Assembly: GCA_903832005.1 (NCBI GenBank)
Contig: CAIKZO010000028.1
Coordinates: forward strand, 62,001-126,000
From: Enhydrobacter aerosaccus
GTDB taxonomy: Bacteria; Pseudomonadota; Alphaproteobacteria; Reyranellales; Reyranellaceae
Length of the DNA stretch: 64,000 nt
Direction of reading: 5' to 3'
The notes beneath the pieces are model-generated. The model saw only the letters and a program-made list of their open reading frames with translations, was not told the DNA's origin and ran no database searches. Within the stretch, counting starts at the first letter, position 1, and each line of letters begins with the position of its first letter. The position numbers were made by a program, and so were the translations under genes. This document shows, piece after piece, positions 19,562-27,960 of this stretch.

Positions 19562-20596
19562 ATGACGACGATCATGAAAATCAGCAGCCGGAATCTCGTG
19601 TCCGTGCGCCGCCGCAGCCTGGTGACGGGCGGCCTGGCGACCATCCTCGCCACGGGCCTCGCCCCCACCTTCGCGCGCGCCGAGGCCAAGAAGCTGGTGT
19701 TCGCGCACATCAACGCCGTGCCCGAGTCCGCCGCGATCGCCTTCGACTGGATGGCGGGCGAAGTGAAGAAGCAGTCGAACGGCGAGCTCGACATGCAGTT
19801 CTTCGGCTCGACGCTGTTGAGCAAAGAGCTCGAGATCATGAACGCGGTGAAGTCGGGCAACATCGCCATGGGTAGCCCGGCCGGCGCCGCCGCCACGATC
19901 TTCCCCGAGATGGGCATCTTCCTCGTGCCGTACCTCGTGAAGAGCTACGACCAAGCTTACAAGATGTTCAACGGCGCCATCGGCGACAAGATGGACAAGG
20001 ACTTCCAGCAGAAATACGGCGTGAAGACGCTGTGCTACTTCGACTACGGCTTCCGCCACTTCTTCACCACCAAGAAGGCGATCGTCGAGCCGAAGGACCT
20101 GCGCGGCTCCAAGATCCGCGTGCAGCAGGCCAAGGTGTTCGGCGACACGATCAACGGCCTCGGCGGCAACGCCGTGCCGATGGCTTGGGGCGAGGTGATC
20201 TCGGCCGCCAAGCAGGGCGTGATCGACGGCGGCGACCTGCCGATCGTCAACATGCTGGCGCTCAAGATCTACGAGGTCTCGAAGTACTGCTCGATGACCT
20301 TCCACAACTACGGCCCGACCAACGCGGTGATGAACCTCGGCGTCTGGAACGGCCTCACGCCAGCGCAGCAGAAGATGATGCTCGACATCTCGCGCGAGGC
20401 GCAGAAGAAGATCCGAGACGTGACCGAGTCGATCGACAACTACGAGGAAGCGAAGAAGGCCCTCGAGCCCAAGGGCATGACGGTGGCCAAGGCCGACGTC
20501 GAGGCCTTCCGCAAGATCGCCCAAGACAAGATCTGGCCGAACTACCAGAAACAGTACGGCGGCATGTGGGATGAGATCGCGGGCTTCAAGGCCTGA
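19562..20596 (+). CDS. TRAP transporter substrate-binding protein (DctP family)
   Basis: 344 residues. The N-terminus VRRRSLVTGGLATILATGLAPTF looks like a twin-arginine export signal ending at FARA, shown here as RRRSLV plus a hydrophobic core. The mature part has GAAATIFPEMGIFLVPYLV, DLRGSKIRVQQA and QGVIDGGDLPI, the pattern of DctP proteins; the last is the region around the conserved arginine and substrate pocket. It captures a carboxylate ligand in the periplasm for the two permease genes that follow within 5 and 10 bases. The ligand cannot be deduced. Confidence 0.93.
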   Translation: MTTIMKISSRNLVSVRRRSLVTGGLATILATGLAPTFARAEAKKLVFAHINAVPESAAIAFDWMAGEVKKQSNGELDMQFFGSTLLSKELEIMNAVKSGNIAMGSPAGAAATIFPEMGIFLVPYLVKSYDQAYKMFNGAIGDKMDKDFQQKYGVKTLCYFDYGFRHFFTTKKAIVEPKDLRGSKIRVQQAKVFGDTINGLGGNAVPMAWGEVISAAKQGVIDGGDLPIVNMLALKIYEVSKYCSMTFHNYGPTNAVMNLGVWNGLTPAQQKMMLDISREAQKKIRDVTESIDNYEEAKKALEPKGMTVAKADVEAFRKIAQDKIWPNYQKQYGGMWDEIAGFKA

Positions 20597-20601
20597 GCAC
20601 C

Positions 20602-21096
20602 GTGCGGTTCATCGCGTCGATCCCCAAGGTTGTCGTCTCCCTCCTGCTGGTCGCGGCGATCATCAACCTGCTGATCGGCGTCTTCCTGCGCTACGTCATG
20701 GTCCCGGTCACCGACTACATGGACTGGGATCCCGTGCGCTTCACCTGGGTCGAGGAGGTGGGCGAAATGCTGCTGGCCTGGCTCACCCTGGTGGGCGCGG
20801 CGATCGGCCTGCGCGAGCGCACGCACTTCACCTTGCACGTGCTGAAGCTCGGCGCGGCCGGGCAGCATTTCGTCGACCGCATCCACTATGTGCTGATCGG
20901 CATCCTGGGCGCGATCGCGGCCTGGTACGGCGTCAAGCTCTGCATCCTGAACCACACGCTGACCACGCCCGGCCTCGAGATCAATCTCGCGGTGCTCTAC
21001 GCCTCGGTGGTCGCGGGCGGCGGGCTGCTGGTGATCTATGCGATTTCCATGATCGTGGCGCCGCCGCCGCCCGCTGAACCCATCTTGCCCGAGTAA
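20602..21096 (+). CDS. TRAP transporter small permease (DctQ)
   Basis: 164 residues with four membrane helices, starting at GTG 20602, five bases after dctP. WDPVRFTWVEEVGEMLLAW and GLRERTHFTLHVL carry the conserved W..E and RE.TH motifs of DctQ. It forms the membrane complex with the large permease encoded ten bases downstream. The start is the only initiation codon that keeps the whole first helix; the preceding gene ends at 20596. Confidence 0.92.
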   Translation: MRFIASIPKVVVSLLLVAAIINLLIGVFLRYVMVPVTDYMDWDPVRFTWVEEVGEMLLAWLTLVGAAIGLRERTHFTLHVLKLGAAGQHFVDRIHYVLIGILGAIAAWYGVKLCILNHTLTTPGLEINLAVLYASVVAGGGLLVIYAISMIVAPPPPAEPILPE

Positions 21097-21106
21097 AGCG
21101 CCGCCC

Positions 21107-22390
21107 ATGTTGTTGCTCATCGTCGCGGCGATCTTCATCGTCCTGATCGCCTTCTCCATGCCGATCGTCTTTGCGCTCGGCGTCTCGGGCGTGGCCGGCC
21201 TGCTGATCGGCGGCTATGACATGCAGGTCCTGTCGTCGAGCATGGTCTCGGGCTCGCAGAGCTGGGTGCTGCTCGCCATCCCCGCCTTCGTCTTCGCCGG
21301 TGGCCTGATGGAACGCTGCGGCATGAGCCACGCGCTGGTCGACTTCGCCCGCGCGCTGGTCGGCTGGGTCAAGGGTGGGCTCGGCATGTCGGTGATCGTG
21401 GTCGCTTATTTCTTCTCCGACATCTGCGGCTCGAAGATGGCCGAAGTCTCCGCGCTAGGCTCGACCCTGATGCCGCCGCTCACCAAGGCGGGCTACAAGC
21501 CGGCGGACTCGGCGTCGCTGATCGCGGCCGGCACGGCCATGGGCATGCTGGTGCCGCCCGCCATCTTCATGATCGTGATCGCGCAGGTCACAAACACCTC
21601 GGCGGTGGCGCTGTTCCTCGCGGGCTTCATTCCGGCCGCCACGATCATGGTCTGCCTGATGGTGCTGGTTTATTACCGCGCCCGGAAATACGACTGGCCG
21701 GTCGACGGCAAGCCCAGCGTCACCCTGCTGGTCGGCTCCGCGCGCCGCGCCGCCGTGCCGATGGTGATCCCAATCGTCATCCTGGGCGGCTTCTTCCTGG
21801 GCGTCTTCACGGCGACCGAAGCGGGCGCCGTGGTCGCAGGCTACGCCTTCCTCGCCGCGCGCTTCTACTACCGCAACGTCACCTGGACCGAGATGGGCAA
21901 GCTCGCCTACGAGAGCGCCATCCTGACGGCATCGGTGGTCTACCTGCTCGCGGTAGCCTCGGTGTTTCAGTACATCATGGGCGTGTCGGGCGTGCCGACC
22001 TTGTTGGCGCACGTGCTGGGGCCGTTGCACGACATGCCCTGGCTGTTCCTGATCTGCACGGCCCTCATCACGATGCTGTTCGGCATGGTGCTGGAAGGCC
22101 TGCCGGCCGCGGTGGTGCTGATCCCGGTCGTCTTCCCGATCGCGGAGAAGATGGGAATCGACCCGATCCACTTCAACATCGTGCAGACGGCGGCCGTGGG
22201 CATCGGCCTGTTCCTGCCGCCGATGGGCGTCGGGCTGTTGATGGCGCTCAAGTTCGCCAACCTCACGGTCGGCCAGCATTGGCGCACGTACATGCCTTAT
22301 GTGGCAGCGTTGATGATCGGCCTGCTGCTGATCATCCTGTTCCCGCAGCTCTCGCTGTTTCTCCCCAGGAGCGCGGGCCTGATCAAGTAA
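21107..22390 (+). CDS. TRAP transporter large permease (DctM)
   Basis: 427 residues, standard DctM length, with about 12 membrane helices. AIPAFVFAGGLMERCGM, GSKMAEVSALGSTLMPPL and MGMLVPPAIFMIVIA are typical family blocks. It provides the ion-driven translocation path for the ligand bound by the protein at 19562..20596. The gene ends three bases from the convergent ketopantoate-reductase-like gene, with no obvious terminator between. Confidence 0.94.
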   Translation: MLLLIVAAIFIVLIAFSMPIVFALGVSGVAGLLIGGYDMQVLSSSMVSGSQSWVLLAIPAFVFAGGLMERCGMSHALVDFARALVGWVKGGLGMSVIVVAYFFSDICGSKMAEVSALGSTLMPPLTKAGYKPADSASLIAAGTAMGMLVPPAIFMIVIAQVTNTSAVALFLAGFIPAATIMVCLMVLVYYRARKYDWPVDGKPSVTLLVGSARRAAVPMVIPIVILGGFFLGVFTATEAGAVVAGYAFLAARFYYRNVTWTEMGKLAYESAILTASVVYLLAVASVFQYIMGVSGVPTLLAHVLGPLHDMPWLFLICTALITMLFGMVLEGLPAAVVLIPVVFPIAEKMGIDPIHFNIVQTAAVGIGLFLPPMGVGLLMALKFANLTVGQHWRTYMPYVAALMIGLLLIILFPQLSLFLPRSAGLIK

Positions 22391-22393
22391 GGC

Positions 22394-23329
22394 TTACTTG
22401 GACGCCTTCGCCGCGCGCTGGTGCAGATAGACCTGCAGGTGAGCATAGGCCAGGCGCAGGTTGGGCGTCGCGATACCCGCCTTCTTGGCGCGCGCGATCA
22501 TATCGCCCACGATGTGATCGGCCTCGACCATCGCGCCGGCCTGCAGGTCGTGCAGCATCGAGGCGGTGAACTTCGAGCCCTTCACGGTCAGGAACTTCCG
22601 GATGGTCGCCATGCCCTTCTCGCCCGGATCGTGACCGGCGGCGGCGGCCACCTTCTGGCCCTCGTCGACCGTTTCCATGACGATTGCCTGGCCTTCGTCG
22701 GCCTCCAGGATGTCGCCGGACGAGCCGCGCATCAGGCAGTTGGTGGCCGCCAGCGAGCACAGCATGATCCACTTGTCCCACAGATCCTGAACGATGTTCT
22801 GGTTCAGGCCGCCGTCGACGCCCGATTTCTTGATCGTGGCATCGAGCTCGAGCAGCGCCGGACGCGCCGGCTTGCCGTCGCGCTCGCCGAAGGAGATCGC
22901 GGCGAACGGGCTGGTGTGATGGATGACACCGTCGGCCGTCATGGCGACGCCGACCCGGGCGAGACCGCCCACTACCTTGTCCTTGCCGAACTTCGCGTCG
23001 AGCACGTCGAGATGGCGGAGGCCATTCAATAGCGGCACGACCGTCGTGGTGGCGCCGACCGCAGGCGCAATCGCCTCGATCGCACTCTCGAGGTCGTAGG
23101 CCTTGCAGGTCAGCAGCACGACGTCGTACGGGCCGCCGTCGCTGCCTTTCAGTACCGTCTTCACCTTCTGGGTGATGTCGCCCTTGGTGCTCTTGATGAC
23201 CAACCCGTCGCGCGCGATCTTCTCGCTGCGCGCCGGTCGGACGAGGAAGGTCACGTCCGCGCCGGTCTGCTGCAGGCGTCCGCCGACATAGCCGCCGATC
23301 GCGCCGGCGCCGAGGATCAGGATCTTCAT
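22394..23329 (-). CDS. Ketopantoate reductase family protein (PanE/ApbA), copy 1
   Basis: 311 residues. The N-terminus ILILGAGAIGGYVGGRL is the NADPH-binding Rossmann motif; QDLWDKWIMLCSLAATN holds the catalytic lysine of the family. It reduces a 2-oxo acid such as ketopantoate with NADPH in the cytoplasm. It overlaps the paralogue at 23326..24261 by four bases (ATGA) and has the same length, clearly the result of a tandem duplication (roughly half the residues identical by eye). Having two copies side by side suggests that at least one has a substrate other than ketopantoate. Confidence 0.9.
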   Translation of the reverse strand: MKILILGAGAIGGYVGGRLQQTGADVTFLVRPARSEKIARDGLVIKSTKGDITQKVKTVLKGSDGGPYDVVLLTCKAYDLESAIEAIAPAVGATTTVVPLLNGLRHLDVLDAKFGKDKVVGGLARVGVAMTADGVIHHTSPFAAISFGERDGKPARPALLELDATIKKSGVDGGLNQNIVQDLWDKWIMLCSLAATNCLMRGSSGDILEADEGQAIVMETVDEGQKVAAAAGHDPGEKGMATIRKFLTVKGSKFTASMLHDLQAGAMVEADHIVGDMIARAKKAGIATPNLRLAYAHLQVYLHQRAAKASK

Positions 23330-24261
23330 TTGACGAGGCCTCCGCGGGCGCGGCGCGCCTCATAGGTCTGTAGATGGGCATAGGCAAAACGCAGGTTGGG
23401 CGCGGCGATGCCGTGCTTGCGCGCACGGCCCAGCATGTCGCCCACGATCTGATGCGCCTCGACCGCGCCGCCCTTTTCCATGTCGCCCAGGATGGAGGCG
23501 ACCGTCTTGGCGCCCTTGGTCGTGAGGTTCGTGCGCACGTTGCCCACGACTTTCTCGCTGGGCTTGAACCCCTCGGCGGCCGCGACCTTGCAGCACTCTT
23601 CGAGGATCTCGTTCATGATCGCCTCACCGTCCTCGGTCGTCATCATATCGCCGATGGTGCCACGCATCGCCGAGCACATCGAGGCGATCGAGCCCAGCAT
23701 GATCCACTTGTCCCAGAGGTCCTGGTTGATGTTGGCGTGGAGGCCGCCTTCGATGCCGGCCTTCTTGCAGGCCGCGTCGAGCTCGACCAGCGCGGCACGC
23801 GCAGGCTTGCCGTCGCGCTCGCCGAAGGACACGCCGGACGACCCGCTGTGGAGGATCTCGCCGTTCGGGCCCAGCATGCCCGAGATGCGCGCGAGGCCAC
23901 CGGCCACATGCGCGGCGCCAAACTTCGCGTCGAGCTTGGCGAAGTGGGCATGGCCGTTCAGCATCGGCACGATGGTCGTGTCCTTGCTCACGGCAGGCGC
24001 AATCGAGTCCATCGCCGAGTCGAGGTCGTAGGCTTTGCAGGCCAGGATGACGACGTCGTACGGGCCGCCCTCGCTGCCTTTGGTCACGACCTTGACCGGC
24101 ACGGTCGCATCGCCCTTCGGGCTCTTCACCACGAGGCCGTCCTTCTTCACCTTCTCCGCGCGCTTCTCGCGCAACAGGAAGGTGAGGTCGGCACCGGCCT
24201 GGGTGAGGCGCGCGCCCCAATAACCGCCGACCGCGCCGGCGCCAAGGATCAGGACCTTCAT
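23326..24261 (-). CDS. Ketopantoate reductase family protein (PanE/ApbA), copy 2
   Basis: 311 residues, same fold and length as its downstream neighbour. It has the nucleotide-binding LILGAGAVGGYWGARL and the catalytic-lysine region QDLWDKWIMLGSIASMC. Differences from copy 1 cluster around the substrate pocket, for example MCSAMRGTIGDMM against NCLMRGSSGDIL. It overlaps the nucleotidase gene start side by four bases, so three genes (nucleotidase, copy 2, copy 1) form one minus-strand operon. Which copy, if either, serves pantothenate synthesis cannot be decided here. Confidence 0.9.
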   Translation of the reverse strand: MKVLILGAGAVGGYWGARLTQAGADLTFLLREKRAEKVKKDGLVVKSPKGDATVPVKVVTKGSEGGPYDVVILACKAYDLDSAMDSIAPAVSKDTTIVPMLNGHAHFAKLDAKFGAAHVAGGLARISGMLGPNGEILHSGSSGVSFGERDGKPARAALVELDAACKKAGIEGGLHANINQDLWDKWIMLGSIASMCSAMRGTIGDMMTTEDGEAIMNEILEECCKVAAAEGFKPSEKVVGNVRTNLTTKGAKTVASILGDMEKGGAVEAHQIVGDMLGRARKHGIAAPNLRFAYAHLQTYEARRARGGLVK

Positions 24262-24941
24262 TTCTTGATGCTCCGTTCAGCGAGCCAGCCGTCGAGCCAG
24301 GTCGCGAGATCGTCGGTCTGGTGATGGATGTGATCGAGGTTGGTGTCGGCCGCGCGCTTCACGCTTTCATCGGTGCGGATCCACACCGTGCGCATGCCCA
24401 TGTCGTGCGCGGGCTTGAGGTTGACCGAGATGTCGTCGGCAAAGGCCGCGCGTGTCGGGTCGACGTTGTGACGGCGCACCAGCTCGTCATAGATCTGCTG
24501 GTGGGGCTTGGGCCAATAATCGCCGGCGACGATATCGAAGATCGCCTCGAAGTGGTGGGCGACACCCAGCCGCTCCATGACATTGGTGGCGTGCGGTACG
24601 TCGCCCGCGGTGAAGACGAGTTTGCGGCCGGGCAGCGCCGCCAGCGAGCGCTCGAGGTCCGGGTTGGGCTGGACCGGCGAATAGTCGATGTCGTGGACGT
24701 AGTCGAGATAGTGGCGCGGATCGACGCCATGCAGGCTCATCATGCCGCGCATCGAGGTGCCGTGCTCGCGCCAGTACTGCTTCTGCACCCGGCGCGCCTC
24801 CTCGGCGTCGACCTTCAGCCAGTCGGAAATATAGCGGCCGATGCGCACGTCGATCTGGGCGAACAGGTTGCAGCGCGCCGGATAGAGCGTGTTGTCGACA
24901 TCGAACAGCCAAACGTCGGGATCGTGCTGGGGAATAGGCAT
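24258..24941 (-). CDS. HAD-family pyrimidine 5'-nucleotidase
   Basis: 227 residues. WLFDVDNTLYP is HAD motif I with the nucleophile aspartate; KLVFTAGDVPHATNV covers motif II; KPHQQIYDEL and FADDISVNLKPAHDMGM are motifs III and IV. The cap insert with YLDYVHDIDYSPVQP matches the Sdt1/pyrimidine 5'-nucleotidase group. It removes phosphate from small nucleotides or similar esters in the cytoplasm. It is first in the operon with the two PanE-like genes and diverges from rmuC with a 62-base gap. Confidence 0.87.
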   Translation of the reverse strand: MPIPQHDPDVWLFDVDNTLYPARCNLFAQIDVRIGRYISDWLKVDAEEARRVQKQYWREHGTSMRGMMSLHGVDPRHYLDYVHDIDYSPVQPNPDLERSLAALPGRKLVFTAGDVPHATNVMERLGVAHHFEAIFDIVAGDYWPKPHQQIYDELVRRHNVDPTRAAFADDISVNLKPAHDMGMRTVWIRTDESVKRAADTNLDHIHHQTDDLATWLDGWLAERSIKK

Positions 24942-25003
24942 TTGGGGATTTTGATTAATCGCCCACCGTGCGCTTGTCGAGCGCCGGGCCTATAAAGAGC
25001 GCA

Positions 25004-26053
25004 ATGGATACCCTTACGATTATATTGCTGATTGCGGTGGTTTTGCTGGCTGCAGGCCTGGCCGTCGTCCTGCTGCGCCAGGCCGGAAATACGGCCGGAA
25101 ACGCCCGCGCTGAAGAGGCGATGCGCCACCAACAGATGGCGATGGCCGACACCGTCCAGCGGGTCGAGCAATCGCTGCGCGAACAGGAGCGTGCGCTGGC
25201 CGCGGTGGTCAACGATCGCCTGTCCAAGAGCGAAGAGACCACGGGCAAGATCGTTACCGACCTGCGCGAGCGGCTGGTCAAGATCGACGCGGCGCAAAAG
25301 CAGATCGGCGACCTCTCGACCCAGGTCGTCGGCCTGCAGCACATCCTGACCAACAAGCAGGCGCGCGGCGCCTTCGGCGAAGTACAACTGGGCGACCTGG
25401 TACAGAGCGCGCTGCCGCCGTCGGCCTATGAGTTTCAGTCGACGCTCTCGAACGGCTCGCGCGTCGACTGCCTGCTGAAGCTGCCCAATCCACCGGGCTC
25501 GATCGCGATCGACGCCAAGTTCCCGCTCGAGAGCTATCACCTCCTGCGCAACGTCGTGGCCGGCGATGCCGCGGGCCTGCTGGCCGCGCAACGCGCCTTC
25601 CAGACGGCGATGCGCAAGCACATCACCGACATTCGAGACAAATACATCCTGCCGGGCGAGACGGCCGAGTCGGCCCTGCTGTTTTTGCCGTCGGAGGCAA
25701 TCTACGCCGAGCTGCATGCCAACTTCGGCGGCATCGTCGACGAGTCCTACAAGGCGCGCGTCTGGATCGTCTCGCCGACGACGATGATGGCCACGCTCAA
25801 TACCGTGCGCGCGGTGCTGAAGGACGTGCGCATGCGCGAGCAGGCGGGCGAGATCCAGAAGGCCGTCAGCCTCATGCTCAACGACGTGCGCCTTCTCGAC
25901 GAGCGGGTGGCGAAGCTCAAGAACCACTTCGCAATGACCGAAAAGGATTTGCGCGACGTCGAGACCTCGGCCGACCGCATCACCAAGCGCGGCGAGCGCA
26001 TCGTCGAAACCGAATTGGGCGAAGGCCCGGCGGCGTTGCCACCGAAGCTCTAG
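25004..26053 (+). CDS. rmuC: DNA recombination protein RmuC
   Basis: 349 residues. A single N-terminal membrane helix (LTIILLIAVVLLAAGLAVVLL) is followed by a coiled coil (residues about 45-110) and the RmuC core: TNKQARGAFGEVQLGDLVQ, AIDAKFPLESY, FLPSEAIYAELH. ATG 25004 was chosen since it begins directly before the membrane helix; an ATG 36 bases upstream would add a charged leader. RmuC limits inversion of short repeats and is thought to have a nuclease-like fold. It sits between unrelated operons and converges on the small NTF2-like gene with a six-base gap. Confidence 0.93.
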   Translation: MDTLTIILLIAVVLLAAGLAVVLLRQAGNTAGNARAEEAMRHQQMAMADTVQRVEQSLREQERALAAVVNDRLSKSEETTGKIVTDLRERLVKIDAAQKQIGDLSTQVVGLQHILTNKQARGAFGEVQLGDLVQSALPPSAYEFQSTLSNGSRVDCLLKLPNPPGSIAIDAKFPLESYHLLRNVVAGDAAGLLAAQRAFQTAMRKHITDIRDKYILPGETAESALLFLPSEAIYAELHANFGGIVDESYKARVWIVSPTTMMATLNTVRAVLKDVRMREQAGEIQKAVSLMLNDVRLLDERVAKLKNHFAMTEKDLRDVETSADRITKRGERIVETELGEGPAALPPKL

Positions 26054-26059
26054 AGCGGC

Positions 26060-26533
26060 TCAGGTCACCGGCCGGGTGAAGGCCTGGCGCGCCAGCAGCT
26101 TCCAGTCGGAACCCTGCTTCTGCCAGACCTGCAGGACGCCGATCTTGGATACCGCCCACTTGCTGCCGTCGGCCGGGCCGCTCTCGCCCAGCCAGTTGTG
26201 GCGCACGATGGCGTTGTTGCCGACCACGGCGACCGACTGCGTCGACAGTTCGATCGACTTGTAGACGGTCTGCTTGCTGGCGATGACGTCGACGAACACA
26301 GACTGCGTTTGGACCACGCCCGACGAGTGGCCGTAGCTCAACTGCGGCGCCGTGAGCACTTCGAGCTTGGCCTTGTCGGCGACCAGCATCGCCTTGGTGA
26401 GATTGTCGACGGCCGCCGTCACGGCGGCGGTGTCGGCATCCTGGGAAAGGGCAGGAAGGGATGCGAACGCGGAGACGCCGACGGTCGCAAGGGCGGCGGT
26501 AGCAGCGGCAAGCTGGCGACGATGGATGGTCAT
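26060..26533 (-). CDS. Exported NTF2/SnoaL-like protein (DUF4440 type)
   Basis: 157 residues. The N-terminus begins MTIHRRQLAAATAALAT, a twin-arginine-like signal peptide ending near SLPALSQ at about residue 31. The remainder is a single NTF2-like cone domain: VTAAVDNLTKAMLVADKAKLE, SYGHSSGVVQT, then VWQKQGSDWKLLARQAF, which is the standard final strand pair. These folds bind small hydrophobic ligands or act as minor enzymes; no catalytic set is clear. The protein is expected in the periplasm. Ribosome-binding site GGGAGG precedes the start. Function unknown. Confidence 0.8.
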   Translation of the reverse strand: MTIHRRQLAAATAALATVGVSAFASLPALSQDADTAAVTAAVDNLTKAMLVADKAKLEVLTAPQLSYGHSSGVVQTQSVFVDVIASKQTVYKSIELSTQSVAVVGNNAIVRHNWLGESGPADGSKWAVSKIGVLQVWQKQGSDWKLLARQAFTRPVT

Positions 26534-26612
26534 GTTTTTCCTCCCGGAGGCGCAACGCTAGCCCCCACGTGAAACAGTGGCAAATCAGCGTTTTCACCGG
26601 CATCATGGCTCC

Positions 26613-27947
26613 ATGAGCAAGTCCTCCGAGATCTTCCACCCGTCCTTCAAGGCCCAACCCTGGTGGTGGGAGGCCTGGCATCCCAACAATGACCTGTCCG
26701 TGGACCCGCCGGCCAAGACCGACGTGGTGATCGTGGGCGCGGGATATGGCGGGCTGTCGACTGCACTCGAACTGCGGCGCAATGGCGTCGACTGCGTCGT
26801 GCTGGAGCGCGGCGTGTTCGGCATCGGCGCCTCGACCCGCAACGGCGGCATGATTTCGGGCGGCACCAATATCGCCAAGGGGCTGGGCGGCAAGAACCCC
26901 AAGATCGACGCGGAGTTCGAGGCCAACAAGGCGGCGTTCCTGGGCAGCGGCGCCGATTCGCTGCAGACCCTGATCGACATCATCGGACGCGAGAAGATCG
27001 ATGCCGGTCTGATCACCAACGGCCGCTTCACCGGCGCCTGGACGCCGGCGCACTACGACGACCAGGCGCGCAAGGTCGAGATGTTCAACAAATACGCCAA
27101 CGTCGGCGCCGAGATGATCCCGCGCGAGCGGGTGCGCGAGATGATGGCGTCCGACTATTACTACGGCGGCATGTACGTGAAGACCGGCGGCAACCTCCAT
27201 CCGGCGCGCTACTACAAGGGCCTGCTACACGCAGCGCATGCCCAGGGCGCAGTGCTGTGCGGCAATGTCGAGGCCGAGCGCATCGAGAAGGTGGGCGGCA
27301 GCTGGCGCGTGCTGACCGCCAAGGGCCCGATCACCTGCAAGGACGTCGTGATCGCGACCAACGGCTATACCGGCGACCTGACGCCCAAGCTGAAGCTTAG
27401 GGTCGTGCCAGTGGCGAGCCACATCATCGCGACGGAAGAGCTGCCGTTCCCCGCGACCGACCTGATCCCACTGCAGCGCTCGATCGGCGACACCAAGCGC
27501 GTGCTGACCTATTACCGGCCCTCGCCCGACGCCAAGCACATGATCTTCGGCGGCCGCGCGCGCTTCACCGCGGCGCCGCCGGAAGTGAGCGCGCCGATCC
27601 TCTATCGCTACATGACCGACCGCTTCCCGCAGCTGAAGGGCGTGCGCATCACCCACGCCTGGACCGGCAACGTGGCCTTCGCGCTCGATTCGATGTCGCA
27701 CATGGGCCAGGACGACGGCATGCATTACCTGCTGGCCTGCAACGGCAGCGGCGTGGCGATGATGACTTATCTCGGCACCCAGACGGCGAAGAAGATCGCG
27801 GGCGGCAGCAACGCGCCGATCAATGCCTTCGATGGCCGCGAGTTCCCCGAGCATCCGATGTACAACGGCGACCCGTCGATGTACCTGCCGCTGATCGGCG
27901 CGTGGTATCGCACGCTCGACTGGATCGACCGCAAGCGCGCGGCGTAG
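26613..27947 (+). CDS. FAD-dependent amine/amino acid oxidoreductase (DAO family)
   Basis: 444 residues. VVIVGAGYGGLSTALELR is the FAD-binding Rossmann motif; STRNGGMISGG and the glycine-rich HAWTGNVAFALDSM region belong to the DadA/PuuB-like DAO group. The N-terminal WWWEAWHPNND block resembles gamma-glutamylputrescine oxidases. ATG 26613 was chosen because it starts right before this conserved block. The enzyme should oxidise a primary or secondary amine or amino acid in the cytoplasm. Threonine ammonia-lyase follows after 13 bases, so the two may share a transcript in amino acid breakdown. Confidence 0.87.
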   Translation: MSKSSEIFHPSFKAQPWWWEAWHPNNDLSVDPPAKTDVVIVGAGYGGLSTALELRRNGVDCVVLERGVFGIGASTRNGGMISGGTNIAKGLGGKNPKIDAEFEANKAAFLGSGADSLQTLIDIIGREKIDAGLITNGRFTGAWTPAHYDDQARKVEMFNKYANVGAEMIPRERVREMMASDYYYGGMYVKTGGNLHPARYYKGLLHAAHAQGAVLCGNVEAERIEKVGGSWRVLTAKGPITCKDVVIATNGYTGDLTPKLKLRVVPVASHIIATEELPFPATDLIPLQRSIGDTKRVLTYYRPSPDAKHMIFGGRARFTAAPPEVSAPILYRYMTDRFPQLKGVRITHAWTGNVAFALDSMSHMGQDDGMHYLLACNGSGVAMMTYLGTQTAKKIAGGSNAPINAFDGREFPEHPMYNGDPSMYLPLIGAWYRTLDWIDRKRAA

Positions 27948-27960
27948 TAGAAGCCGCGCC

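Noticed and set aside
26060-26533. Ketosteroid-isomerase function for the exported NTF2-like protein
   Set aside because: The catalytic tyrosine/aspartate pattern of that enzyme is not evident; only the fold can be supported.
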